Positions 33,906 to 45,409 of a stretch of 64,000 nucleotides of DNA are shown here, one piece after another. The stretch lies in assembly GCA_963556495.2 (NCBI GenBank), contig OY747701.1, forward strand, positions 42,518,001-42,582,000, given 5' to 3'. This DNA comes from Valencia hispanica. Lineage: Eukaryota; Chordata; Actinopteri; Cyprinodontiformes; Valenciidae. The translations under genes were made by a program, and so were the position numbers. How positions within the stretch are numbered: the stretch's first letter is position 1; every line of letters begins with the position of its first letter. The notes below the pieces were generated by a model. That model saw only the letters and a list, made by a program, of their open reading frames with translations, was not told the DNA's origin and made no database searches.

Positions 33906-34631
33906 GTCTGTCCCTTATCACAACTAGAAACCTTAAAGCAGCACAGAAGTCATGCAGAATTTTGAAGTGGGAGGAAAGTGATACATGGGTTTCAAAACGT
34001 TTTATAAATAGGAATCTGAAAGGTTGGGTATTTGATCCTACATCCCTAAATAAAATCTAGAGCAAGCAGTTGCCTTCAGAGGTCACCTAATTAGTAAATA
34101 GAGTCCACTGGTATGTAATTTAATCTTCAGTATGAATCCAGCTGTTCTGTGAAGGCCTTAGAAGTTTGTTAGGGAGCATTAGGAAGCAGATAATAAAATA
34201 AGCTCAATCTTTGAACATCTTCTAGAGCACTATTTAATCAACCTTCTAAAATTTGAAGGAGTAGGGCACAACTGTAAACCTTTCGAAACATAGTTGTCCA
34301 CCTACGCTCTACCAGCTGTCCTCTGGGTAAAGTAGTGATATGAGCAATTTAATTGGACTTAAAAAGTCAAAAGAGAACACCTGATAAGGAATCCAAATGA
34401 ATACACAATAAAAATCCTAATAAGCAACTGACAAAAGACAGACCAAACATTTCAATGACCAGCAGATATCAAATCAAATCAGAAGGATCTGGTAAAAGAG
34501 CAACAGAAATACCTTAGACTTCATGTACAAAGTGATTTAAAGGTAAACAGAAGGGATTAATGAGTAACTCACACCTGGTTATTGTGGAGCTCAAAAAGGA
34601 ATTCTAGCATCTTTCAGCCTTGTAGCTGAAA
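33906..34631 (+). other. MDGA intron, nothing recognised
   Basis: No gene, terminal repeat or microsatellite of note. Confidence 0.5.
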
Positions 34632-34672
34632 GTGCACTATACAAATAAACTTGCCTTGCCTTGCCTAGCTGA
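34632..34672 (-). repeat. Fish repeat end, minus orientation
   Basis: GTGCACTATACAAATAAACT followed by TGCCTTGCCTTGCC is the reverse complement of the repeat start at 31493. Confidence 0.6.
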
Positions 34673-35628
34673 AGCAGAGCAGAATTAGGAAAATATAAAT
34701 TACTCTATGGAAACCTTAAACAAATACATTAAAACACTGAAAAGATTTCTACACTAAATCCACAAAACACTACAAGACTTAATTGTCAGAATAAAAAAAG
34801 TAATTGATCCTAACAAAAACGCGAGATTCTATTCCAATCTATTGTTCATCTTCTATGCTACAATAATAAGGTGTGTGCTGTTAATAGATCTAAGCTTTAT
34901 TATAGATATTGATTTTGTGCCTCAGAGATGGACAATTGTTATTAAATCATATTGATTTTTGAATACAGTCCTTTTATTCATAAAACTTTGTTGAAGTAGG
35001 TAACATTTTCTTTTCTTTATGAAGCACAGTCTATGCTGTATGTGTCATGTAGAGATGATGGCTAGTAACAATGTGGCGAATAACTAGGAGGGAGAGCAAG
35101 ATTTCATAATTGAAAAAAGAAACTTTAATTGATCCTGAATCTGCAGGTGACGGTTGAATTTATCTAAACACAAATGTTGAACAACCTTTCAGACCAGTTT
35201 AGAGCTATTGACTGAAATCAATCAGTTAAAACGTATTGACTGATTGATTTTTGTGAGTCTGTGATTTGTAGCTTACTTTTCTTCATTTCTGTTTCTTTGT
35301 CGATTCTTTTTTTTCAACTCACTTTGTTCATCCAAGAAACACTCTATTTTCATTTTATGACATCATAACCCTAAAACATGCCCTAATGGTTTTTGTTATG
35401 TTCTTAGAATGACTATTTTGGGCTGTGAATTCATATTAGATTTTTTAGGTCGCAGAACTCATAAGGATATGTTTAATCACCTCTATCTTGAGATCACCAG
35501 TAACACCCCATGGGGGGAATTAATAAGGCATTGCAATCTTCTGTTTTTCAACAACTATTTGCTTTATTTCTGCCCCGGATTCACAGAACAGATTGTACTA
35601 AATACAAGCAGGGGCAAACAGACCCATC
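34673..35628 (+). other. MDGA intron, nothing recognised
   Basis: AT-rich. The 35409-35720 frame has no family signature and runs into the Tc1-like TIR. Confidence 0.5.
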
Positions 35629-36995
35629 TACAGACGCTCTCCAAAAAAATTAGAATATCATGGAAAAGTTTATTTATTTCCATAATTCCATTCAAAACGT
35701 TAAACTTCCATAGATTATAGATTCAGGGCCCACAACTTAAACGATTTCAAGTATTTAGTTTATTTGTACATAATTTGGGCTTCCAGCCCACAAAACCCAT
35801 GAAAACAGGAATTTAAAAAAATTGAATTCTGTGAAGAAATCATCATATATTTCTCAGTTTTTGCAGAAAAAAATGAAAGACATTAGGATCAAATCAACTC
35901 AATCAAAATATGGTACTTTCAAAACAATGTCAATCTTCAATAATTGGTAGGGAATCCCTTTGCCTTGTTCACTCGATGCGCCTTGGCATTAAGGCGATCA
36001 ACCTGTGGCATTGCCTGGGAGTTAAGGAAGCCCAGATTTCCTTGATGTTTGCTGTCAGATCTTCTTTGTTTTTGGGTCTGGTGCCCATCATTTTCCTCTT
36101 GATAATACCCCATAGATTCTCAGTGTGGTTTAGTTCTGGCGAGTTGGCTGGCCAGTCAAACACTGTGATGGCATGGGCATCAATACAGGTTTTGGTGCTT
36201 CTGGCGGTATGGGCAGGAGCCAGTTCCTGCTGGAAGATGAAATCCGCATCTCCATACAGATCCTCGGCAGAAGGAATCATGAAGTCCTCTAAAACATTCT
36301 GGTAGACTGATGCCGCGGAACCCGACAGTTGTAGCCCATCTCCTGAATGCGTCTGAATGTGGTGGTTTTTGAAGCTGTGACTCCCGCCTCATTCCGCTCT
36401 TTCTGGATCTCTGCCAGATTCATGGATCTTCTCTGTTTGATAATCAGCTGAAGCCCACGGTCAGCTCCTCTGCTGGCGCATCTTCTCCTGCCACATTTTG
36501 CTCTTCCATTTGACTTTCCATTGATGTGCTTGGACACAGCCCTCTGTGAACGGCCAGCCTCCTTAGCTATGAACTTTTGTGGCTCACCCATCCCATGGAG
36601 GGTCTTCTGGCCAGTTGTCAAGTCTGCAGTCTTCCCCATATTGAACCTAACTGAGACAATTTAACCAAAGTGAAGCAATTTAATGACACTTTGGAAAACC
36701 TGTGAGGGTGCTTTGAGTTTAGTAGATGAGTAGTATGTGACACTCAGTTTAAAACATTCATGCCCTGTAAAATTTGGGCTGATTTCTTCACAGTATTCAA
36801 ATTTTTTAAATTCCTGTTTTTGTGGGTTTTATGAGCTGGAGGCCCAAATTATGTACGGATAAACAACTAATTACTTGAAATCTTTTAAGTTGTGGGCCTT
36901 GAAAATATAATGTATGAAAGTTTAACGATTTGAATGGAATTATGGAAATAAAAAAACTTTTCCATGATATTCTAATTTGTTGGAGAGGGTCTGTA
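35629..36995 (-). mobile_element. Complete Tc1-like transposon (copy 2)
   Basis: The TIRs CAGACGCTCTCC (35631) and GGAGAGGGTCTG (ending 36993) sit between TA dinucleotides. Both continue inward into AATTAGAATATCATGGAAAA-type sequence, with small differences. The length is 1363 bp, typical of the family. A defective transposase lies on the minus strand. Confidence 0.93.
35969..36639 (-). pseudogene. Tc1-like transposase, deleted and mutated
   Basis: The start MGKTADLTTGQK at 36639 is the usual one for this fish Tc1 group. The HTH half runs through EAGRSQRAVSKHINGKSNGR to RRIQEMGYNCRVP. The reading then breaks near 36280-36300. The middle of the catalytic domain, including the first Asp block, is missing. 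The last part (36280-35969) holds FIFQQELAPAHTA, DWPANSPELN and TENLWG, ending with LIALMPRRIE. The residue in the second catalytic Asp position is Glu, with the normal 34 residues to the final Glu. The copy cannot be active. Confidence 0.88.
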
Positions 36996-37287
36996 GTCCA
37001 ATAAATGAAAGCAGTTAGAACCTATTTCTGCATCAGGATACATTTTTCCTCTCTTCAGCTACAAGACACATCGAATGAAATAAGGAAAAGGATTGTGTGA
37101 GGCACAAATGCTTGAATTTCTTGCTATGTTTGTTATTTTTCTTAACAAGAAAATCCAGGTACCGAACTGATGAGGCATTCCTCTTAACGTTAAAAACAAG
37201 AGGAATTACATCGGAATGGTGTTCCTAAATCAATAATTGATGCTTCAGATTGTAAAAGATAGTGGAATGATGCATCCATTTAAATAC
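36996..37287 (+). other. MDGA intron, nothing recognised
   Basis: Short AT-rich stretch between copy 2 and the hammerhead element. Confidence 0.5.
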
Positions 37288-37525
37288 AAGAACAAATAGT
37301 TTGAGTGGAAACTCCGGCAACACTTGGAAATTAATTGATCCACTTTATTATGACCCTGATGAAGGCTTTACGCCGAAACGCGTCGGTCTTAATAAAGTGG
37401 ATCAATTAATTTCCAAGTGTTGCCGGAGTTTCCATTCATCCTACAATTTTCTCCTTCTCCGTGCACCTAGGAAGTGGGTGAAGTTGCATCGGCATTTCTG
37501 TTTTTTCTAAGAACAAATAGTTTGA
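37288..37525 (+). mobile_element. Hammerhead-bearing foldback insertion with 17-bp target duplication
   Basis: The sequence AAGAACAAATAGTTTGA occurs at 37288-37304 and again at 37509-37525, marking the insertion of a 204-bp element (37305-37508). The element starts with a 45-bp perfect inverted repeat (37306-37350 with 37390-37434, outer end TGGAAACTCCGGC) around a 39-nt loop that contains a hammerhead-like core. After the fold comes a 74-bp unique tail ending in TGTTTTTTCT. A target duplication this long is typical of LINE-type or Penelope-like retrotransposition. No open reading frame exists, so it must depend on another element. Penelope-like LTR remnants and retrozymes are the families known to carry such ribozymes. 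Confidence 0.75.
37352..37388 (+). ncRNA. Hammerhead ribozyme-like motif
   Basis: In order on the + strand: GACC (37352-37355, stem I), CTGATGA core (37356-37362), one extra A, stem II GGC/GCC (37364-37366 and 37372-37374) around TTTAC, GAAA (37375-37378), a minimal stem III (A-U and C-G, 37378-37379 with 37382-37383) and the GTC cleavage triplet ending at 37384, then GGTC (37385-37388), which pairs with GACC. A single T/T mismatch separates this helix from the 45-bp arms, so stem I is very long. All core bases expected for self-cleavage are present. The extra A before stem II also occurs in the decayed copy at 33.8 kb, so it seems to belong to the family. Confidence 0.7.
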
Positions 37526-37611
37526 AATTGAAGAAATTGTAAAATATTTTATGTAGTCTAACTTGTAAATATTTGAGAATAAAAAATAAGCATGTTGTGC
37601 AATGACATATA

Positions 37612-37629
37612 CATATATATATATACATA

Positions 37630-37681
<52 letters not shown>
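37612..37681 (+). repeat. (TA)n microsatellite
   Basis: About 70 bp of TA units with a few CA and GC interruptions at its left end. Confidence 0.95.
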
Positions 37682-37684
<3 letters not shown>

Positions 37685-38458
37685 TACACTTATGTGACAC
37701 CTCCTCAGCACAAATATTATTCTGTGCCCCTCAATTGCACCATATAAATAGATCTTCTTTACAAAGTTGATTTATTTGACTTGTTTTCTCTGCATTGCAA
37801 TCACTTTTGGTATGTTCTGTAATTAAAAGTTTATATACTGTATAAAGAAAAAAAAACCAACAGGTGTTTAAACGCAATTTAGAAACATATTTGATTAGGG
37901 AAAACATTACCAAAACTATCAAGTACACCTTACTGAAAACAAAAAACGATAGTCTTACCCTCTGTTACATTGCTGACCTATTTTTTGTAAATCCAGCAGC
38001 ACCGTCTTTTCCATTATTTTTCTCTATTACACAATTATACTAGGTTTCAGCAGATTTTGTTTTTCTATGCAGTCTGTAGTAACACAAACAGCTAATGTCT
38101 TTGTGAAAGGCTGAGCAATTGGCTCTAGTTGTAATTTATGTATAAACATACCCATATGTGTGGTTTTTCTAACAAAAATGCATATGTGATACCTCCTTTA
38201 AATGTCAGCAAACTGTGCAGAGGGACGCTATGTGCTTGGTGAAAGTATTTTAAAAGCAGTTATCCATTTCCGTCTAGTTTCAGAATTAGAAGTATGCACA
38301 AACTTAGATTTGCTTAAATTTAGCACCTGCAATTAACTTTGTGAATATGCCTTATAGTTTTTTGAGCCAAATAATAGTTTGAAACTGGTTAAAAGTGTAA
38401 GAGGACTGTCTCTATGAATAAACTGATATGACCTTTTCTGTTTTTCTCTTTTCTGTAG
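37682..38458 (+). other. End of the last MDGA intron
   Basis: Nothing recognised until the polypyrimidine tract and acceptor TTTTCTGTAG at 38449-38458. Confidence 0.6.
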
Positions 38459-38544
38459 TTCTTATTGGAGGATCACGCTCACTCCCACTGGCCAGGTGGC
38501 TGACCTTTGGCCTATCCTGCTTCCTCTCACTCCTCTACAGATGA
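38459..38544 (+). CDS. mdga1/mdga2: MDGA-family last coding exon: GPI-anchor signal and stop
   Basis: Entered in phase 1, the exon reads VLIGGSRSLPLARWLTFGLS, then CFLSLLYR and TGA at 38542-38544. The hydrophobic run WLTFGLSCFLSLLY at the extreme C-terminus, preceded by small residues (GGS), is a textbook GPI-attachment signal and fits a protein held on the outer neuronal membrane. The GPI transamidase would cut near the GGS or the upstream NAG. Phase 1 matches either donor of the exon at 28799. Sequence similarity in this part is low across MDGA proteins, so identification rests on position and on the signal type. Confidence 0.82.
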
Positions 38545-39341
38545 TGAGCACTTCCCATCGCACCACCACTTGTCTGTACTAACAGACACTGCCCTGACTC
38601 GCGCTTTTTAAATTCCCTCTTTATCCTCCTCTCTGTCCTGTACATGTGTCGTCACTTGTCTGTCCTCTTCACTCGCTGTTATATCTCTCCTGCCTTATAT
38701 CAGTTTCATTCCTCTATCACAGATAACACACATGTTGTCAACTTTCGGTCCTCCTTTTTCTTTGACTGTTGCAGCATTTATGCACAGAGTATATTCAGCA
38801 GACTCACAATCTGTATTAAGAGTTGACATACTTATACAAGAGTGAAACTTTCTCTTTGAACACTATGATAGGAACACCTTAGTCATGTTAGTGACACTTT
38901 CTTGCCTTTTTCTCTGCTTCTTCAACTTTGTTTGTCCATGTTCGTACCGTTTGTACCCATCCCCCCTCTGTCCCCCACACTCCTGGCACCCTCGCTCCCA
39001 GACACACCAAAGTGTCGGACACTCTACCAAAGATGACAAAGAACCTGAGGGAATAAAAAGAGAAAACAGGGATTCCAGAAAGAAAAGTGAGTAAGGAAGT
39101 GGTAGAAGATAAAAAAGGGGATAAACATTTTTTTACAAAGACTGTCATCTTTTTGCATCATTCTTTGGGATAGCTGGAAACTACTGACAAAGAGATGAAG
39201 AACAAGATGAATGAATGAAGCAAGATAATTGTTTGTGGAAAAGGACGCATATAAAGAGGATGATGAAAGCTGGATGCCCCCGGTAGCCTCTCTGCTTGCC
39301 ACAAGAGACAAACCTCAGTGCGGATTATACGTGTACATTTA

Positions 39342-39401
<60 letters not shown>

Positions 39402-39459
39402 TATATATAGATATATATCTATAGATATATATAGATATATATCTATAGATATAGATATA

Positions 39460-39510
<51 letters not shown>

Positions 39511-39735
39511 CAAAATTTAAACTAAAAGACTGCAAGGACAATGGAGGGCTGTAGTAAGTGAAATTAAAGAAGCACAATGTTTATACTACTCTGATGTACC
39601 TTTGGGTTTTATTTCACTTCTTATGTGATGTTGCAGTCAAACCTTTTCAATGTTTTTGATATTTTTTTTTCTTTTGATTTGCCATCCTAAGGATCAAGGA
39701 CAATGAGTAATAAAGTATTATTATATTCATATCTT
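38545..39735 (+). other. Probable MDGA 3' UTR
   Basis: AATAAA signals occur at 39052-39057 and 39709-39714; the second is followed by TATTATTATATTC and fits a distal cleavage site. A long CT/TA microsatellite lies between them. The UTR end is inferred, not proven. Confidence 0.5.
39340..39508 (+). repeat. Mirror-like CT/TA/TAGA microsatellite in the 3' UTR
   Basis: The order is (CT)n, (TA)n, then alternating TAGATATATA and ATCTATAGATATA blocks, then (CT)n and (TA)n again. The TATATCTATAGATATA words are palindromic, so the RNA could form long hairpins. Confidence 0.9.
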
Positions 39736-42700
39736 TGCGACGTAGAGAGGATGATTTATGATCCTGTACCTGATCTGAGCACCCAAAAGGGGAATACACA
39801 CATGACCCAAGCCATCTGGATAGAAACCCTTACCTTTTCTTTGCACTAACTGTGAAAGATACACACCCTCAGACATACATCACACAAAAACACACTATCT
39901 ATCCTTGTTCTTAAATGAAGCAGAAGGAAATATATGAATGGTTGACTGGATTCCTAATGACTACACTAATACACTTGTTTTTGTAAAAATGAACCAAAAG
40001 TTTAAATTACTAAACGACAGCAGAATTTCTTATAAACAGAAAATTACAGTATTGTAAAATAATAATAAGGAAAAGCTTATTCCTGATTTCTTTTTACTTA
40101 ATGTTATGTATGGATATTTCATACAGCAACATTTCTGTGTCTGCCATGTGGTCTGTGTTGATTGCAGTATATATGTTATCATTAGTCAAGTACTGATGTT
40201 TTTAGTTTAATCAGATTTCATTATCCCATATACATGATTGTTAAATTTAAGCAATACTCACATCTGTCTATGTAGACATCAATGTGCAGATGAACCTCTT
40301 AATGGAGGTTTCACTCACACTGTATCAAATGTTACTTTAACTGAATCCAGTTGTGCTTTGCTACATCCTCCTTCATCTTATCTATAATAACTCTGTCAGT
40401 TGTTAAATGTGTTTTCTATACGTTGGTCATCTTCATTACCATGTATATTGCATGTAAACCTGTCTGTTCATTCCTGTACTCACTTATATCTGGGTCATAT
40501 CAACAATGAGTTGATCACCGCATTTTTCTTTTTTTACTTTGTTTTTTTTTTGGTTTCTGCAAAGCTACATTGATGCTTGTTTGATGCTACATAGCACATA
40601 ACACACAGACATTGTGCGTTTGTTTAATATTGACTTGTCCAGATGTAAAGATGTGCATCTATGCTTGTGCCAAGGATATAAGAACACATCTGTAAAATCC
40701 CACAATATCAAGACCACAACAAATTTAAAATTTCTAAGTTTTGAGGGGGAAAACTTGTCTGTGCATTATCCTACAGTATCTGACTGCATCTGTCTGATAG
40801 AAGCTTTAAGAAAATACCTCCAGTTTTCTCCTAACATTTAAAGAGTTGGTTGTTAGTGGGATTAATACCTAGTTTAATTTGTACAGGTTCATAAGCAGCA
40901 TTCCACACTAATGAGTTCATATTACATATGTAAGTACTTTATCTATTCTATACACAGCTGCAAGTATGTGTAATAATGGGATTAGTGCCCCATATGGTCA
41001 TTTATTTTGGTTAAATCAATAGAAATCACACTTTTTATGCATTTTACGAAAACTTAAATCTGCGTTTAAAGAGACACGTTCTAATCTGGAACTTTTGGGG
41101 AAAAAAACAATGTTGGAAAGTAACATTTAATCTGATAGAGGAGATCGTTTCATCTTTATGACAACACAAGCAAATATTGTAAGACTTGTAAAGTGGCACG
41201 GAACAGTCATTTTAAAATCTAAGCATCTTAATTTCATTCCTGTTGAAACAACTATCTGAATCATAAATATTAATTTCATGATTGTGTACATTTTAATCTT
41301 TTTTTTCAAACTTCTTTGTAGTTGTTTGCTACTTAATAGATCATAAGAATTCAGTTAAGCCTGTAGCAGCACTGTATTTTGGGCAACATAAGGGTTCCAT
41401 ATGTGTTCCATAATATTAAGACATGCTAAACATTTCACATATATATTACGTGACACTCATTATTTCAGCAAAGTAAGAAATATATTTGCTCTTTTACATT
41501 CAAAAGTCTTACCTTAGAAATCATACCCCTTATTTTTTACTTTCTGAAGAACATAAAATTTCAGTTTGCTCTATTTTTGTATAAAAAACAAAAATTAGCT
41601 TCTTTTTTTTTTGCTTTTAGAAACTAATTTTATTTTTGAAAGATTTGTGCAATTATGTTTTATAAGAAATTGTCCAGTCATTGAAAAAATGTGTGAGATC
41701 AAAATTATTGTTAGACAAGGTGATAAATCTAAAGACAGGAGACTGAAAAGTGACAGATTTCCTCTATTGCCTAGGTGGTGATAAAAGCATAAGGTTAAGA
41801 CAGTAATGTTTATTTTTGCATTACTGATTTGTGATTTCCACATAATGATAGGAACATACTTATTGATTCATTCTAACACCTAAACTCAAACTTACATGTA
41901 CACCCATTCAGAAGTAGATGGCTGCCCTGTGCACCAAATTGTCAAGTGATAAAAGTGAAGTGAGAAACTAGCTGTCAATTCAAAACTTCACTGATACAGT
42001 AACCCTTGACTCAATCTAAGTGGATTTATATGTAAGTGACTACCAGGGATGGTGCGTTCATAATTTCTGTTGTCTATAAACACGTTCATCATACTAAAAT
42101 AATAACAGAGAATGCATTTTTCTTGTCAAAAGACAATAAAGGATGCTGCTGAGACAGAGTTGCCATAATTCTTTAATTGACACACAACTGTTCTTATTCA
42201 GTAAAGTAAAGGAAGCCTAGGGGGTTAATGAAGCATTTTGTTGCTAAGGAGTTGCGCATGGTTCCTATATCCACTGTTAGCCCTTGTACATGTTTTTTTT
42301 TTTTTTTTTTTTATGTGCCCCTCCACAAAGGCCCTCTAGGTCTCTCTGCAGTTGACTCAGTGTAACCTAATATTTAGTAACGGTACAGATGGTACACATT
42401 AACTACACCTGTTCCATTTTAAGCTAACATTTCATTGGGTCATGCAGGAGTGCAGCAATTAAAATAATAATATGAATGCAACTGCATTACATGCCAGCAT
42501 TGCCCACTTTGATTTAAAAAACGTTTAATGGCAGTAAACAAGGAGCTTCAGAGTGATACGCCTTAAAATCTTGTATACTGCATTATTTTTCTTGATGACT
42601 CAACAGACTGTTTCAACCTACTGTGCAAAGCATAGTCTTCACATTGAATTTGAGAAAACTTTGTTAGTTTCTGTGACAATACGTCCAGTAAGGTTTTTGC

Positions 42701-43454
42701 GAATACTGTTGATAATGTAATTTGGAAATTAAACATTTAAAAAATACATTTTACTGAGATAAAAAGGAGAGAGGCAACAAATAATGCTGCACATTGTATA
42801 TTTCTGTCAAACACTTGAGTATTTAAAATAACAATATATATTCTCAATATGACTGAGAGATTTAAATAAATGTCAACCAAGAATTTGTCTTTGTCATTTT
42901 TGCTGCCAGTGTTTATGTGAAAATGGTAAAGACTATCATATACAAATCCTTTATCATCCATCAGTCCTTATATGTAACAAGTCAAGATCTAAAACCTAGA
43001 CAGTTATTTCCTTGTTGACACTCACTAGATTCTTCTGTACGGTGCCAAGGCATTCCAATTCTAGAAAGGCTATACAGCAGGTAAAATAAGGCTGAACACT
43101 TCACTTTTGGCTTGGTGCTTTTGTGGTGATGTTCAGAAGCATTCTTTATCTGGTGTGTGCTATGACATTCAAAGAGTGCAGCTTTGGCCTCATTTGACCT
43201 GACCATTCTCATAGTGCAGTTTGTGCATGCAGGCCATTATGGCTAAATGTATTAGTTATTGTTTTCATGGGATAAACTGTACCTGCTATTTCCAGGGATT
43301 TCTAAAGCTTTCTGTAAGTGTCTTGGCTCTTGAAAAGCTGACAGAAATATTACGAGAGGCTTCAAGCTGTTGATCATTCATTGTGAAATGATGTTATTTT
43401 TACTGCCAGATTATGGCTTGAATAGTGTTTACTGAAACATGTAGAAGTTTAGAA
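39736..43454. other. Intergenic flank, no gene seen
   Basis: AT-rich. A poly-T run lies at 42292-42312. The small frames at 40614-40841, 41595-41843, 42737-42961 and 42982-43212 show no family motifs. Confidence 0.55.
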
Positions 43455-43578
43455 ATGCAGCTGGGGGTGGAGCTAACATGGCGGCCGGGTAGACGTGGAT
43501 CTCCGTAGCTCCTCATTTACGTCTGTTTCTATTCAGTCAAGACCGCACATGCGAACCTAGAACCTTCATATCCTGTTG

Positions 43579-43999
43579 TTAAACTCCCGACATCCTTTTT
43601 TTTGGGGGGGGGGGGTCCCCTCTCTCTGCCGTCCTGTGAATATGGAGGCAGACTTCAATGTTTTCCTGTGTTTTCTTTGTTCAATTTCCTCCCTTGTATT
43701 TTCAACTCACCCTCTCTCTTGACTTTTTGTTTCCTACCTCTCTTCTTCATCTTCTTTCTTTTTTCCCCTTAATTTTCCGTCTCCGTGTTCATAACATCAG
43801 GAAAAAAAAAAACCACCAATTCATAATAAAGATTTTTCACACATATATATCAAGTGGAGTACTATAGCAAAAACTGTAGTGCTCCGCTTGTGAAAGTAAA
43901 TCTGTTGGGCTTCTACTTGGTACTCAGACACCAATTCTGAGCTCCACACTGCCAAACAGGACACGTTTAAAAAAAAAATTTTTTTAAACTCCCGACATC
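43579..43999 (+). repeat. 5'-truncated GC-block tail in the L1-B 5' UTR, 16-bp duplication
   Basis: TTAAACTCCCGACATC stands at 43579-43594 and again at 43984-43999, flanking a 389-bp insert. The insert has a T run and a G run of about 13 at its 5' end, then CCCTCTCTCTGCCGTCCTGT and the same tail as at 20010-20380 and 53590-53970, ending in poly(A). The arrangement is classic target-primed retroposition of the block, independent of its neighbouring L1 body. Confidence 0.9.
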
Positions 44000-44029
44000 A
44001 CTATGTAATTCACTTTGAGACCAACAGCT

Positions 44030-44700
44030 ATGTCTACCCGTCGCCCAAAAACTTGGAAAGTGTCTGGCCAAAGCATACTAGCCGACGGTGTTAACCGTAA
44101 GAAAATGGCAGAGGCAGCTACGAATGAGGAAGAGGATAAATTGCTTCTAATCTGGCAGAGAATGTCGAATAAACTACTCCAGTCTTTCAAAGAAAGTTTC
44201 GATAGATTTGAGAAACATTTTCAGTACCTCCTCTTGGCCCAACAAGCTCTGCCATGAGTCGAGGGTGATAGAGAGTAGCTGCCATGGAAGAACAGGCCAC
44301 AAATCATGACGGCTGAATTAGCTCCATGGGGGGGCGCTATCGCTGACCTGCAAAAAGAAAATAAACTTCTGCACCTTAAACTGTCTGATTTGGAGGGCCA
44401 CTCCAGCCAAAATAACATCAAAATCGTTGGCATACCGGAAGGCGAGGAAGGTGGAAGGCCAACGGAGTTCGTCTTGAACCTAATCCCGAAGCTACTGGGT
44501 AGTTTTGAGAAGCCTGTAACCATCGACAGATCTCACTGCACGCTGAGAGCAAAGCCACCTGACTGAGCCGCACCTCGCCAACTGATAGTGTGGATTCACC
44601 TCGCACAGGAGGAGAAAGACGGCTGACGAATCCTCATCTTCCCAGATTACACACCTGAAGTGATGGAAGAACGACAAAGCTTTCGATAGGTCTGCAAGTG
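44030..44700 (+). pseudogene. L1 ORF1 remnant (copy B)
   Basis: The start MSTRRPKTWK lies at 44030, followed by a basic and coiled-coil-like stretch with KLLLIWQRMSNKLLQSF. The reading is broken at 44257. It resumes in other frames with IADLQKENKLLHLKLSDLEG (coiled coil) and NNIKIVGIPEGEEG, the start of the RRM-like domain, then HLAQEEKDG-like text. Several stops and frameshifts are present. The arrangement is that of an L1 RNA-binding ORF1p, clearly different from the L1-A version. Confidence 0.75.
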
Positions 44701-44974
44701 TTGAGGGAGAAGGGAATCCGCCGTTCTCCGCACTTTCCTGCGAAGATGCAACTCCGCTTTCAGGGTAAAGATTATTACTGACCCTGGAGATGTGAAGCGC
44801 TTTATTGAACAGAACATCCAAGGGTGACATGTACTACCCTGCTAACTTTATACATTTTGTCTATGGGGTAACAGGACCTTTGATAATTTGTGGATTGATT
44901 TAAATTGATCATTTTAATTTTTATTTTATTCCACTTTGAGGAGCAAGGGAATGTGTTATTTTGTTAGCCAAGAT

Positions 44975-45409
44975 GACCTCGGTATAGGATGAAGCATACC
45001 TTGTTTCAATTACGAAAGTGGTTGTAAGGAGTCGGGCTAGGGTGGTTGCTATCCTTTTCTGTAAAAATATAGCATTTCAATTTAGCTCATCCACTGTTGA
45101 TCCAAATGGCAGGTTTATTATAGTAACCAGTCTCATAAATTCTCTTCCTGTTAATTTGGTCAAGATATATGAGCCGAACACAGACGAGCCTGCGTTTTGT
45201 CGTAGGGTTTTTGATAAAAATCCCTAAAGACAATTTAAATAATCTGATTGTTGTGGGGATTTTAACTGTTATTTGAACCCTTACCTGGACAGGCTTTCTA
45301 CCACTCCACTGCCCCAGATTTCAAGTGTTCGCATCATTAATAGTTTGATTCAATCGAAGGGGCTTATAGATCAGCTCGGAACTACTCCTATTATTCACAT
45401 ATTCACATA
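44975..45409 (+). pseudogene. L1 ORF2 endonuclease remnant (copy B)
   Basis: The frames read RVVAILFCKNIAFQF, then VDPNGRFIIVTSLI and an LVKIYEPNTDEPAF block, and then in another frame VGDFNCYLNPYLDRLSTTP, the metal-binding GDFN region. The endonuclease stops at YSHIH-like text where the Rex1 element enters, and it continues after 47292 with DRVLRLT-like text and SDQSPVSISM. Confidence 0.75.

Noticed and set aside
37436..37711. Minus-strand frames with Tyr-Ile repeats
   Set aside because: Translation of the (TA)n microsatellite.
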